Assembly: GCA_029975525.1 (NCBI GenBank)
Contig: JARKOX010000231.1
Span: 1-54,532, forward strand
Length of the DNA: 54,532 nt
Direction of reading: 5' to 3'
From: Prolixibacteraceae bacterium
GTDB lineage: Bacteria > Bacteroidota > Bacteroidia > Bacteroidales > Prolixibacteraceae
Position numbers and translations under genes: made by a program. This document shows positions 19,140 through 28,400 of the stretch, piece after piece (the stretch's first letter is position 1; every line of letters starts with the position of its first letter). Below the pieces are notes generated by a model, which searched no databases, was not told the DNA's origin, and saw only the letters and a list, made by a program, of their open reading frames with translations.

Positions 19140-20300
19140 TTATCCCAGGAAGCTGAGCAGGATACCGGCAGCTACAGCACTGCCAATCACACCGGCCACG
19201 TTGGGTCCCATGGCATGCATCAGCAGGTGGTTGGTTTTGTCGTAGCTTAACCCGACTACCTGCGAAACACGCGCGCTGTGCGGTACAGCCGAAACACCGG
19301 CATTACCGATCAGCGGATTGATCTTGTTTCCATCTTTCAGGAAGAGGTTGAATATCTTCACAAACATTACCCCGCCAAAGGTGGCAATGGCAAATGAAAG
19401 CGCTCCGAGCACGAAGATACCGATCGATTTGACGGTCAGGAAGGTGGTGGCTTGCGTAGAAGCACCAACGGTCAACCCGATCAGAATGGTCACGATATCG
19501 ATCATTGCGCCCTGGGCCGTGTCGGCCAACCGTTTGGTTACACCACTCTCCTTCAGCAGGTTTCCGAGGAAAAGCATTCCCAGCAGGGGCAAACCACTCG
19601 GCACAATTGAGGTGGTCAAAATCATGCCGGCAATTGCAAAGATGATCTTCTCCTTTTTAGAAACGGCACGCGAAGGTTTCATGCGAATGACCCGTTCTTT
19701 TTTGGTGGTGAGCAGGCGCATGATCGGCGGCTGGATAACCGGCACCAACGCCATGTAGGAGTAAGCCGAAATCGCAATCGCGCCAATCAGGTCGGGAGCC
19801 AGTTTCGAAGAGAGGAAGATGGCTGTCGGGCCGTCGGCACCGCCAATGATTCCGATTGCTCCGGCTTCATTGGGTGAAAAACCCAACGCCAGCGCAATGG
19901 CATAAGCGCCAAAAATCCCCAGCTGGGCTGCCGCACCAACCACAATCAGTTTCGGGTTGGAGATCAGGGCCGAAAAGTCGGTCATGGCTCCGATCCCGAG
20001 AAAAATCAAGGGCGGATAAATACCGTACCGGACGCCAAAATAGAGGTAGTTCAACACACTGCCGTGTTCATAAATCCCGATTTCATAGCCGGGTTGAAAT
20101 GCAATATTTCCAATCAGAATACCAAAACCGATCGGGACCAGCAGCATCGGTTCAAATCCTTTCGCAATTGCCAGGTAAATAAATATCAATCCGACACAGA
20201 TCATGATCAGGTGTCCCATGGTATAATTGGCAAAAGCAGTGTAAGAAAGGAACTGACTGACATGGTCAATCACAAAACTAAAAAAGCTTGACTCTCCCAT
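19140..20300 (-). CDS. mmdB: Sodium-pumping decarboxylase, beta subunit (membrane channel)
   Basis: A 386-residue polytopic membrane protein of the OadB/MmdB/GcdB family. It decarboxylates carboxybiotin and couples this to export of Na+. About ten hydrophobic segments are visible. The family-specific regions GIIGGADGPTAIFLSSKLAP, VPSGLPLLGMLFLGNLLKESGV, PLIGNAGVSAVPHSARVSQ and HAMGPNVAGVIGSAVAAG are all present; they hold the Asp, Ser and Asn residues known from OadB to bind Na+. It is the last gene of the operon, 2 bases after the biotin carrier. The methylmalonyl-CoA assignment rests on the neighbouring epimerase and carboxyltransferase. Confidence 0.94.
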   Translation of the reverse strand: MGESSFFSFVIDHVSQFLSYTAFANYTMGHLIMICVGLIFIYLAIAKGFEPMLLVPIGFGILIGNIAFQPGYEIGIYEHGSVLNYLYFGVRYGIYPPLIFLGIGAMTDFSALISNPKLIVVGAAAQLGIFGAYAIALALGFSPNEAGAIGIIGGADGPTAIFLSSKLAPDLIGAIAISAYSYMALVPVIQPPIMRLLTTKKERVIRMKPSRAVSKKEKIIFAIAGMILTTSIVPSGLPLLGMLFLGNLLKESGVTKRLADTAQGAMIDIVTILIGLTVGASTQATTFLTVKSIGIFVLGALSFAIATFGGVMFVKIFNLFLKDGNKINPLIGNAGVSAVPHSARVSQVVGLSYDKTNHLLMHAMGPNVAGVIGSAVAAGILLSFLG

Positions 20301-20302
20301 AA

Positions 20303-20746
20303 TCAGTCTCCTATTACGATTAGCACGTCGCCTTCCATTACCGAATCACCTTTTCTCTTGTTTATGGAAATTACCCGACCGGCTTTGTCGGCTTCGATGT
20401 TGTTCTCCATCTTCATGGCTTCCAGTACCAGGATCTTCTGTCCCATTTTCACCACATCACCTTCGCGAACAACCACTTCCAGAATCGTTCCCGGCAGCGG
20501 CGACTTAATGGTGCCGGCACCTTTGGGACTTTCGGGACTGCTGGTTTTGGCTACCGAAGGATGTACGTCGGTAGAGGGAACTGCTACCTGCCGCACCAGT
20601 TTCGGTGTTTTGACAGGTTTGATCTCTTTGTTGACCTCAACGTAATATTTGCTTCCGTTGATTTCGATTTCGGCAACATTGTCCTCCACATTCAGGACTT
20701 CCGTTTCGTAGCTGTTGCCATTTATTGTAAACTTAAACCGTTTCAT
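20303..20746 (-). CDS. mmdC: Biotin carrier (gamma/BCCP) subunit of the sodium pump decarboxylase
   Basis: A 147-residue biotinyl carrier. The ATG complementary to 20744-20746 (MKRFKFTINGNSYE) is chosen; the upstream codon in frame is TTG. The N-terminal 45 residues form a small beta domain, followed by a Pro/Ser/Thr linker (about 46-78). The biotinyl/lipoyl domain carries the attachment lysine K112 in the canonical EAMKMEN. Its neighbours place it between the OadG-like subunit and the beta subunit. It shuttles the carboxyl group from the carboxyltransferase to the membrane beta subunit. Confidence 0.94.
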   Translation of the reverse strand: MKRFKFTINGNSYETEVLNVEDNVAEIEINGSKYYVEVNKEIKPVKTPKLVRQVAVPSTDVHPSVAKTSSPESPKGAGTIKSPLPGTILEVVVREGDVVKMGQKILVLEAMKMENNIEADKAGRVISINKRKGDSVMEGDVLIVIGD

Positions 20747-20752
20747 AATCAA

Positions 20753-21670
20753 TTAATTGGGAAATTTTCTCAAACCGTAAATTTTTGAACTCCAAGGAGA
20801 ATAGGTGCGTGAAACCCTGTTGATGGTGAGCACCGTATTTTCCGCATCATGCAACTCCGTGGCGTAGAGGTACAGCGTCATAGCAATGGCGGCATTCAAT
20901 TCGCCGGTAAGCTCCAGCTCACTTGCCTCTTCTTCACCGACAACGGCCTGGACGCCCGCCCTGGCTTTGGCAGCCGCCCGCGCTTCCAGCTGTTTTTTAA
21001 TATCGATGCTCATCACTTTACCCATGTATTTAAAGAACACAGACAAGAGAGCCAGCGCAAGAAAGACCACTGTCATGGCAATAGCTGCCATCCCGAGGCC
21101 GGTTGGGTCCATTCGGGCAAATTCGTCCCCTGCCAGCACTTTCACCGAAGTGTCGTTGTCGGCATTGGGCGTCGATTTGTCAAGATTTCCCCACTCGGCG
21201 CCACCGTCAACCAATCGTCCGTAGGTAACATCACGGATTACCGAATGCGGAATGGTGACCGAATCGACGAGGGTGCGGCCGTTGGCGTCAAAAAGAGCAA
21301 TGGTTTTACCTGCTTCCAGGGTAAAATTGAGATGCAAAATTCCCCGTGTCGGTTTGTCATCAGCCCAAAAAACGATATAACTCCGCGGAGGAATCTGGGT
21401 GATGGGCTGCCCTTTGAAAATGGGGTATTTCATCGGCTGAGAAAGATCGTCGGTTAAATAGAGACCGCCGATGTCAACCGTGTTGTAAGCACTGTTGAAT
21501 ATTTCAATCCAGGGACTGTGTACTCCGAAATCGTCCACGTAGTTGGAGTCGTTGTAAACCAGCACTTCGTTGATCCGCAGATCCAACGCGCTTTGTCCGT
21601 ACAACTGACCAACTCCCAGGCCGATCAGGGAAATTACCACAGCCAAAAATTTGTTTCGTATCAATCGCAT
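20753..21670 (-). CDS. OadG-like subunit with extracytoplasmic lamin-tail domain
   Basis: A 305-residue protein made of two parts. Residues 1-25 are a signal peptide. Residues about 28-150 look like a lamin-tail (LTD) beta-sandwich: LRINEVLVYN, HSPWIEIFNSAYNTVDIGGLYL, then IPPRSYIVFWAD and LEAGKTIALFDANG. A transmembrane helix at about 191-214 (GLGMAAIAMTVVFLALALL) and a basic, Ala-rich cytoplasmic tail follow. The tail ends in ENTVLTINRVSRTYSPWSS, the C-terminus typical of Bacteroidota OadG/decarboxylase delta subunits. OadG holds the carboxyltransferase to the membrane complex. The ordinary OadG is only about 80-100 residues, so the periplasmic LTD is an added domain of unknown purpose. It lies 12 bases after mmdA. 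Confidence 0.85.
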   Translation of the reverse strand: MRLIRNKFLAVVISLIGLGVGQLYGQSALDLRINEVLVYNDSNYVDDFGVHSPWIEIFNSAYNTVDIGGLYLTDDLSQPMKYPIFKGQPITQIPPRSYIVFWADDKPTRGILHLNFTLEAGKTIALFDANGRTLVDSVTIPHSVIRDVTYGRLVDGGAEWGNLDKSTPNADNDTSVKVLAGDEFARMDPTGLGMAAIAMTVVFLALALLSVFFKYMGKVMSIDIKKQLEARAAAKARAGVQAVVGEEEASELELTGELNAAIAMTLYLYATELHDAENTVLTINRVSRTYSPWSSKIYGLRKFPN

Positions 21671-21682
21671 ATCTACCGGTTT

Positions 21683-23242
21683 TTACAATGGAATATTGGA
21701 ATGTTTCTTGGGCGGATTGGTAGCCTTCTTCGTAGCAAGCGATTGCAGGGCACGGATGATCCGGAAACGGGTGTTGCGCGGTTCGATCACATCATCGATG
21801 TATCCGTAACGGGCTGCGTTGTATGGATTGGCAAATTCGTTTTTGTATTCCTCTTCGGCGTTTGCAATGAAGGCTTCGCGTTCGGCTTCGTTCTCAATCT
21901 TAGAAATTTCCTTGCTTTTCAACACTTCAATGGCACCTTTGGGGCCCATCACGGCAATTTCGGCAGTCGGCCAGGCATAGTTAATGTCGCCGCGCAGATG
22001 TTTCGAACTCATCACGCAATAAGCGCCGCCATAAGCTTTACGCAGGATAACGGTAATCTTCGGTACAGTCGCTTCGCCGTAAGCATACAGCAATTTGGCG
22101 CCGTGGATGATGATTCCGCCATATTCCTGGGTAGTGCCGGGCAGGAAGCCGGGAACATCTTCGAGCGTCACCAGCGGGATGTTGAAAGCATCGCAGAAAC
22201 GGACAAAACGGGCCGCTTTACGCGAAGCGTTGATGTCGAGCACACCGGCCAGATAAGCAGGCTGGTTGGCCACAATACCAACCGACATCCCATTGAAACG
22301 GGCAAAACCGACGACCACGTTCGGGGCAAAGTTGCGGTGAACTTCCATAAACTCACCGTTATCAACCACGGCGTGGATAACATCTTTCACGTCGTAGGGT
22401 TTGTTCGGATTGTCGGGAATGATGGAATTCAGCGAATCCTCCAGTCTGTCGATGGGGTCGTCGCACGGAACAAACGGCGGTTCTTCGAGGTTGTTCTGCG
22501 GCAGGTAGGAAAGCAACTTGCGGATCAGCAGGATACCTTCCTGTTCATCCTCGGCCACAAAATGGGTAACCCCCGATTTGGAGCCGTGTACGGTGGCGCC
22601 TCCCAGCTGTTCTTCGTCGACCACTTCGCCGGTAACGGTTTTCACCACTTTGGGTCCGGTCAGGAACATGTAGGAAGTTGCTTTGCTCATGACGATGAAG
22701 TCGGTGAGGGCAGGCGAATAGACCGCCCCGCCGGCACAAGGTCCGAAAATGGCTGAAATCTGCGGAATTACTCCCGAAGCCAGAATGTTGCGCTGGAAAA
22801 TTTCGGTGTAGCCGGCCAGCGAAGTTACCCCTTCCTGGATACGGGCGCCCCCCGAGTCGTTAACGCCGATGACCGGGGCGCCGACTTTCATGGCCATGTC
22901 CATCACTTTACAAATCTTCTGTGCGAATGTTTCAGACAGCGATCCGCCAAAAACGGTAAAATCCTGTGCAAAAACATACACCAGCCGACCATCGATGGTT
23001 CCGTAGCCGGTTACCACGCCGTCGCCCAGGAATTTGCTCTTTTCCAGGCCAAAATTGGTGCAACGGTGGGTTACAAACATGTCAAACTCCTCGAAGCTTC
23101 CTTCGTCGAGCAGTAAGTCAATCCGCTCGCGGGCAGTTAATTTGCCCTTTTTGTGTTGTGTTTCGATTCTTTTCACGCCGCCGCCCAATTTGGCTTCAGC
23201 GCGCAGATCGATCAATTTTCTAACTTTATCCTGATTGCTCAT
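21683..23242 (-). CDS. mmdA: Methylmalonyl-CoA decarboxylase alpha subunit / acyl-CoA carboxyltransferase
   Basis: A 519-residue carboxyltransferase of the propionyl-CoA carboxylase beta/MmdA family. It moves the carboxyl group of methylmalonyl-CoA to biotin, leaving propionyl-CoA. Family motifs: [17 protein letters not shown] near the start, [35 protein letters not shown] (acyl-CoA oxyanion hole), [16 protein letters not shown], and the C-terminal [16 protein letters not shown] and [16 protein letters not shown]. Length is normal. It lies between the epimerase and the OadG-like gene, which argues for the Na+-pumping decarboxylase direction rather than ATP-driven carboxylation, because no biotin carboxylase gene is present. 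Confidence 0.95.
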   Translation of the reverse strand: MSNQDKVRKLIDLRAEAKLGGGVKRIETQHKKGKLTARERIDLLLDEGSFEEFDMFVTHRCTNFGLEKSKFLGDGVVTGYGTIDGRLVYVFAQDFTVFGGSLSETFAQKICKVMDMAMKVGAPVIGVNDSGGARIQEGVTSLAGYTEIFQRNILASGVIPQISAIFGPCAGGAVYSPALTDFIVMSKATSYMFLTGPKVVKTVTGEVVDEEQLGGATVHGSKSGVTHFVAEDEQEGILLIRKLLSYLPQNNLEEPPFVPCDDPIDRLEDSLNSIIPDNPNKPYDVKDVIHAVVDNGEFMEVHRNFAPNVVVGFARFNGMSVGIVANQPAYLAGVLDINASRKAARFVRFCDAFNIPLVTLEDVPGFLPGTTQEYGGIIIHGAKLLYAYGEATVPKITVILRKAYGGAYCVMSSKHLRGDINYAWPTAEIAVMGPKGAIEVLKSKEISKIENEAEREAFIANAEEEYKNEFANPYNAARYGYIDDVIEPRNTRFRIIRALQSLATKKATNPPKKHSNIPL

Positions 23243-23257
23243 ATTTTTGGGCTATAA

Positions 23258-23271
23258 TGGTTATAGAAATT
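23258..23271 (-). repeat. 14-bp repeat copy before mmdA
   Basis: The minus-strand sequence AATTTCTATAACCA occurs here and again at 23690-23703. In both places its 3' end is separated by exactly 15 bases from the ATG (mmdA here, the epimerase gene there). It overlaps the last base pairs of the epimerase gene. A related TATAGCC follows 9 bases downstream. Confidence 0.6.
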
Positions 23272-23674
23272 ATTTTTCGCCGCAAAATTCGGTTAACACT
23301 CCGAAAGTTGACTTGGGATGTAAAAACCCGATATTCAACCCTTCGGCACCTTTCCGGGGGCTTTTGTCAATCAGGACAACACCATTCTGTTCGGCTCCGG
23401 CCAGCGCATCGGCAACATTGTCAACAGCGAAGGCCAGGTGATGGATTCCCTGCCCTTTTTTGGCAATAAATTTTCCGATGGGTCCTTCCGGATCGGTCGA
23501 TTCGAGCAACTCAATTTTGGTTTGCCCCACTTTGAAAAACGCCGTTTTCACTTTCTGATCGGCAACTTCCTCGATGGCATAGCAGGAAAGGCCCAGTACT
23601 TTTTCATAGTACTGGATGGCTTCTTCAAGATTTTCAACTGCTATTCCGATGTGTTCAATATGTGAAATACTCAT
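23270..23674 (-). CDS. mce: Methylmalonyl-CoA epimerase
   Basis: A 134-residue glyoxalase/VOC-fold protein that interconverts the (S) and (R) epimers of methylmalonyl-CoA. Metal ligands of the family are visible: His8 in SHIEHIGIAV, Glu in TKIELLES, His in QGIHHLAFAV and Glu in FGVLTEF. The length is typical. As first gene of the cluster it supplies the epimer used by the decarboxylase. The vitamin B12-dependent mutase that makes methylmalonyl-CoA from succinyl-CoA is not in the window. Confidence 0.95.
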   Translation of the reverse strand: MSISHIEHIGIAVENLEEAIQYYEKVLGLSCYAIEEVADQKVKTAFFKVGQTKIELLESTDPEGPIGKFIAKKGQGIHHLAFAVDNVADALAGAEQNGVVLIDKSPRKGAEGLNIGFLHPKSTFGVLTEFCGEK

Positions 23675-23689
23675 TGCAGTAAATTTTAT

Positions 23690-23703
23690 TGGTTATAGAA
23701 ATT
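23690..23703 (-). repeat. 14-bp repeat copy before the epimerase gene
   Basis: The second copy of AATTTCTATAACCA (minus strand), 15 bases before the epimerase ATG, at the same spacing as the copy before mmdA. A further TATAACC is centred 22 bases upstream at 23713-23719. It may be a translation-start or regulatory element of this operon. Confidence 0.6.
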
Positions 23704-23750
23704 TGATTTTTCGGTTATAAATGGATTTTAGCCTCATTCATAAAAGCAAT

Positions 23751-23776
23751 AAAGGCAGACATTTCGGTCTGCCTTT
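23751..23776 (-). terminator. Intrinsic terminator after the CoA-transferase gene
   Basis: A perfect 10-bp stem (23751-23760 with 23767-23776), loop of 6. It lies 14 bases after the CoA-transferase stop. The minus-strand tail (ATTGCTTTTATG) is only partly T-rich. It separates this gene from the epimerase-decarboxylase operon. Confidence 0.75.
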
Positions 23777-23789
23777 TTGAGCTGATATC

Positions 23790-25100
23790 TTATTTTTCAT
23801 CCCAGACAAAGTGGTAGTGCGGCCCAAACCTCTCGAAGGCGGCTTTGTCCAACTCTTCCTGAGCACTCGGGTGAGCGATCGAGATGATCAGTTTGGCACG
23901 ATCCTGCAGGGTTCTTCCGTACAGATTGACGGCGCCAAATTCGGTTACTAACCAGTGAATGTTGGCACGGGTACTGACCACGCCGGCACCGGGAGTAAGA
24001 ATCGGGGCAATTTTACTGATCCCTTTATCGGTGATAGAAGGCATGGCGATGATGGGTTTTCCGCCTTTGCTGAGCGAAGCGCCACGCAGGAAATCGATCT
24101 GTCCGCCTACGCCGGAATAGAATTTGGTTCCCAGTGAGTCGGCACAAACCTGACCGGTAATGTCTACCTGAAGCGCCGAGTTGATTGCTGTCACTTTCGG
24201 GTTGGTTGCAATAATATTAACGCCGTTGGTGTACTGAACATCCATCATGGCCACGGCCGGGTTGTCGTCGATAAAATCGTACAACTTGGTCGATCCCATC
24301 AGGAAGGTAGCCACCATTTTGCCTTTGTCGAGCACCTTGTTGCGGCCGTTAACCACGCCTTTCTCAACAAGCGGAAGGATTCCGTCGGAGAACATTTCCG
24401 AGTGAACACCAAGGTCTTTGTGGTTGTCGAGCATCGCCAAAACCGCGTTCGGAATGGCGCCGATTCCCATTTGCAGGGTAGCACCGTCTTCAACCAATTC
24501 GGCTACATAGCGGCCGATTTTGCGGTCGATTTCCGAAATCGGGGCAGGCTCAGCCACCACCAGCGGACTGTTGTCTTCCACAAACAGGTCAATGTCGTCG
24601 ACCCGGATCAGGGCGTCACCAAAAGAACGCGGAACATTGGGGTTCACAATGGCAATCACCGTGTCGGCAGTTTCAACAGCTGCCAGGGTTGCATCGACCG
24701 ACGTACCCAAAGAGACAAAACCATGCTTGTCGGGTGGTGACACCTGAATCATGGCCACATTCACCTTCAGATAGCCTTCGCGGATAAGACGCTGGGTTTC
24801 CTGCAGAAACACCGGGATATAATCGGCATAACCAGCCTGGGTTTGTTTGCGGACATTGTGTCCGACAAAAAAGGATTCCAACTGAAAGATACCTTCAAAC
24901 TCCTGATTGGCATACGGCGCCGGCCCTTCGGTGTGAAGGTGCTGAAGCCGCACATTGCGGAATTCTTTATTACGCCCTCTTTCACACAAGGCATTAACAA
25001 GCAGGTGCGGCGTTGCAGCCACACTGTGCAGATGGATGCGGTCGTTTGATTTGACTACTTTCACCGCCTCAGCGGCCGAAATAAATTTGATTGACTTCAT
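23790..25100 (-). CDS. Acetyl-CoA hydrolase/CoA-transferase family protein
   Basis: A 436-residue family I CoA-transferase of the acetyl-CoA hydrolase / 4-hydroxybutyrate CoA-transferase group. Motifs include IQVSPPDKHGFVSLGTSVD, MGIGAIPNAVLAML and GVHSEMFSDG, where Glu235 is the likely catalytic glutamate that forms the CoA thioester, then QIDFLRGASLSKGGKPIIAM and the C-terminal VVSTRANIHWLVTEFGAVNL. Relatives move CoA between acetate, propionate, succinate or butyrate. Next to the propionyl-CoA-forming operon, a propionyl-CoA:succinate or acetate CoA-transferase is plausible. It would recycle CoA and close the succinate-propionate cycle, but the substrate is not proven. It has its own promoter and terminator. 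Confidence 0.88.
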   Translation of the reverse strand: MKSIKFISAAEAVKVVKSNDRIHLHSVAATPHLLVNALCERGRNKEFRNVRLQHLHTEGPAPYANQEFEGIFQLESFFVGHNVRKQTQAGYADYIPVFLQETQRLIREGYLKVNVAMIQVSPPDKHGFVSLGTSVDATLAAVETADTVIAIVNPNVPRSFGDALIRVDDIDLFVEDNSPLVVAEPAPISEIDRKIGRYVAELVEDGATLQMGIGAIPNAVLAMLDNHKDLGVHSEMFSDGILPLVEKGVVNGRNKVLDKGKMVATFLMGSTKLYDFIDDNPAVAMMDVQYTNGVNIIATNPKVTAINSALQVDITGQVCADSLGTKFYSGVGGQIDFLRGASLSKGGKPIIAMPSITDKGISKIAPILTPGAGVVSTRANIHWLVTEFGAVNLYGRTLQDRAKLIISIAHPSAQEELDKAAFERFGPHYHFVWDEK

Positions 25101-25138
25101 ACTTTTTTCGAGAAATTCCTGGTTGATAAAATCGGCGG

Positions 25139-25146
25139 CAAAGATA
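25139..25146 (-). promoter_or_regulatory. -7 box of the CoA-transferase gene
   Basis: TATCTTTG on the minus strand is a perfect TAnnTTTG match, 38 bases before the ATG. No TTG is found at the expected -33 distance. Confidence 0.5.
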
Positions 25147-25187
25147 GGATTATATTCCGTTTTTGGACTATTCGAAAGGTTTTAATC

Positions 25188-25201
25188 CCTGTTCGAACAG
25201 G
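25188..25201. promoter_or_regulatory. Perfect 14-bp palindrome, possible operator
   Basis: CCTGTTCGAACAGG is its own reverse complement. It lies in the 379-base divergent region between the CoA-transferase gene and purL, 42 bases upstream of the CoA-transferase -7 box. A similar half-site (TTCGAAAGG) lies at 25171-25179. The symmetry and position suggest a dimeric regulator site. The rest of this region (25202-25425) shows nothing else recognisable. Confidence 0.45.
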
Positions 25202-25425
25202 TTTGTAAACTATTTGTTAAATCACTGAATCAGTTATAGATCGCTGTCAAAAATCATTTTTCAATTCCGCTTTTTGCGCTCCTTTTTCAGTTCGGCCTGC
25301 TTTTTGTAGTCCGGCCGCCCCCCACCAGGGCTGATCCCCGGTAAATCAACATTTAACAGCCGGCAGTTGACAACTTATTCTGAAAGCCGGTAACATCAAA
25401 CCGACAAACTGTAAACTGAAAACAG

Positions 25426-25433
25426 TATCTTTG
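25426..25433 (+). promoter_or_regulatory. -7 box of purL
   Basis: TATCTTTG matches TAnnTTTG exactly and lies 46 bases before the purL ATG. No TTG is found 19-21 bases upstream. No PurR box or purine riboswitch fold was recognised between it and the start. Confidence 0.5.
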
Positions 25434-25479
25434 GCGCGTGTTTTAAAGCATAAAAAAGTTCATTAAAACAGGTCCAACG

Positions 25480-28400
25480 ATGATTTTATTTTTCAAAACT
25501 CCTCAGCAAACGGTAGTTGCTGCCGAATCTCTACAAAAACCGGATGATGCAACCGTTTCGAAACTGGTATGGCTGCTGGGCGGCGCGGAGCCCGTCGACT
25601 CTTCCGGACTGGAAGGCTGGTTTGTAGGCCCCCGCAAGGAAATGATCACCCCCTGGAGCACCAATGCTGTTGAAATAACCCAGAACATGGGCATCGAAGG
25701 CCTGGTCCGCATCGAAGAGTTCACCGAAGTCCCGGATGGCCACGCCCATTACGACCACATGCTGCAGGCGCTTTACCATGGACTGAACCAGGATATTTTC
25801 ACCATCCACCGGCAGCCCGAACCGATCCTCGAAATCGATGATATTGCTGCCTACAACGAATCGGAAGGACTGGCCCTCAGCGAAGAGGAGATCCAATACC
25901 TCAACTCGGTAGCCCACTCACTGGGGCGCAAACTGACCGACAGCGAAGTATTTGGTTTCTCGCAGGTCAATTCGGAACACTGCCGTCATAAAATTTTCAA
26001 CGGCTCCTTTGTAATCGACGGTAAAGAACAGGAGCACTCCCTTTTTCAGCTGATCAAACGCACCTCGCAGGTAAATCCCAATAAAATTGTCTCGGCGTAC
26101 CGCGACAACTGCTCGTTTGTTCAGGGGCCGGTGGCCGAACAATTTGCCCCCGAAACCCAGGATAAACCCGACTGGTTCCGGGTTACCGACATCAAGACCG
26201 TTCTTTCGCTGAAGGCTGAAACGCACAATTTCCCGACAACCGTTGAGCCTTTCAACGGCGCATCAACCGGAACCGGCGGCGAAATCCGCGACCGCATGGC
26301 CGGCGGAAAAGGGAGTGTGCCCGTTGCCGGAACAGCCGTTTACATGACTGCTTATCCACGTACCGAAGATGCCCGCCCCTGGGAGCAGGCTACCGAACCG
26401 CGCCCCTGGCTCTATCAGACGCCGGAGGAGATCCTGATCAAAGCCTCCAACGGCGCCAGCGATTTCGGCAACAAATTTGGCCAGCCGCTCATCAACGGAT
26501 CGGTGTTGACTTTCGAACATTTTGAAAACTTCAAAAAATATGGCTACGACAAAGTGGTAATGCTGGCCGGCGGAATCGGATTCGGCAAAAAAAGCGACAG
26601 CCTGAAAGACGAACCGGTAAAAGGCGACCGCGTCGTACTGCTGGGCGGCGACAACTATCGCATCGGGATGGGTGGCGGCGCAGTTTCGTCGGTAGCCACC
26701 GGCGAATATGAAAATGCCATCGAACTGAATGCTGTTCAGCGCGCCAACCCCGAAATGCAAAAAAGGGTATTTAATGCCATCCGCGCCCTGGCCGAAAGCG
26801 ACCACAACCCCATTATCTCCATCCACGACCACGGCGCCGGCGGCCACCTCAACTGCCTGTCGGAACTGGTGGAAAGCACCGGGGGAAAAATTGACACCGC
26901 CCAATTACCGGTTGGCGACCCGACCCTCTCACAAAAAGAGATTATCGGCAACGAATCGCAGGAACGAATGGGACTGGTGATGCACGAAAAGGACGTCGAC
27001 CTGCTCAGCCGCATTGCCCAGCGCGAACGCGCCCCGATGTATGTGATTGGCAAAGCTACCGGCGACATGCAGTTTACGTTCGAAAACTCGAAAACCGGCG
27101 AAAAACCGATCGACTGGCAGCTGTCGTATATGTTCGGGAAACCGCCCCGCACCGTTCTCGAAGACCAGACCGAAACCATCCGCTTTCAGGAGCCCAAATA
27201 TTCCACAGCCAAAATACAGCACTACCTTGAAAATGTGCTGCAACTGGAGTCGGTAGCCTGCAAAGACTGGCTCACCAATAAAGTAGACCGCTCGGTAACC
27301 GGCCGGATTGCCAAACAACAGGGAGCCGGAAAACTCCACCTCCCGCTCAACAACCTGGGCGTGGTAACACTCGACTACCAGGGGAAAGCCGGAATTGCCA
27401 CCTCTATCGGACATGCCCCTGTTGCCGGCTTGGTAAATGCGGCCAACGGATCGGTACTTTCCATTGCCGAAGCGCTCACCAATATCATCTGGGCGCCACT
27501 GGCCGACCGGATCCGCAGTGTTTCGCTCAGCGCAAACTGGATGTGGCCGGCCAAAAATCCGGGAGAAAACGCCCGTATCTACCAGGCCGTCCAAGCTGCC
27601 AGCGACTTTGCCTGCCAGATCGGGGTGAATATCCCCACCGGCAAAGACTCCATGTCGATGACCCAAAAATATGCCGACGATGTGGTCTATGCTCCCGGAA
27701 CCGTTATCATCTCGGCTTCCGGCGAAGTGGCCGACATCCGGAAAGTGGTGGAATCGGTGCTGCAAAACGATCCGCAGAAAGCCCTTCTCTTTATCGACTT
27801 TTCGTTCACCAACCGTTGCTTGGGCGGAAGCGCCTTTGCCCAATCGGTCAACCGACTCGGAAATGAAGCGCCAACCGTAACCGATGCAGAAAAATTTGTA
27901 ACGGCATTTAATACGGTTCAGGAACTGATTGAAAACGGACTGGTAGCGGCCGGACACGACATTGGCTCGGGCGGGCTGATCACCACCCTGCTCGAAATGT
28001 GCTTCTCCGACAACCAAACCGGTTTGAATGTCGACCTCACCGGAATCGGCGAAACCGATGCGGTGAAAGTGCTCTTTGCCGAAAACCCCGGAATCGTGAT
28101 CCAGTGCAGCGACAATGCCGCCGTTGAAAAAATTCTTTCTGAAAAAGGGGTACAGTTTGTTAAAATTGGCCACCCCACTTCGCAACGTCAGGTAAGCCTG
28201 AAAAACTTCGACCAGCAGTTTGATTTCGATATCGACAGCCTGCGCGACCTGTGGTTCAAAACCTCCTACCTGCTCGACCGCCGGCAGAGCGGCGAAAAGC
28301 TGGCGCTCGAACGTTTCCGTAATTACAAGCAGAACGAACTGCATTACAACTTCGGAAATTTCAGCGGAAAAGCAGCTGATTACGGCATCGATCCCAAACG

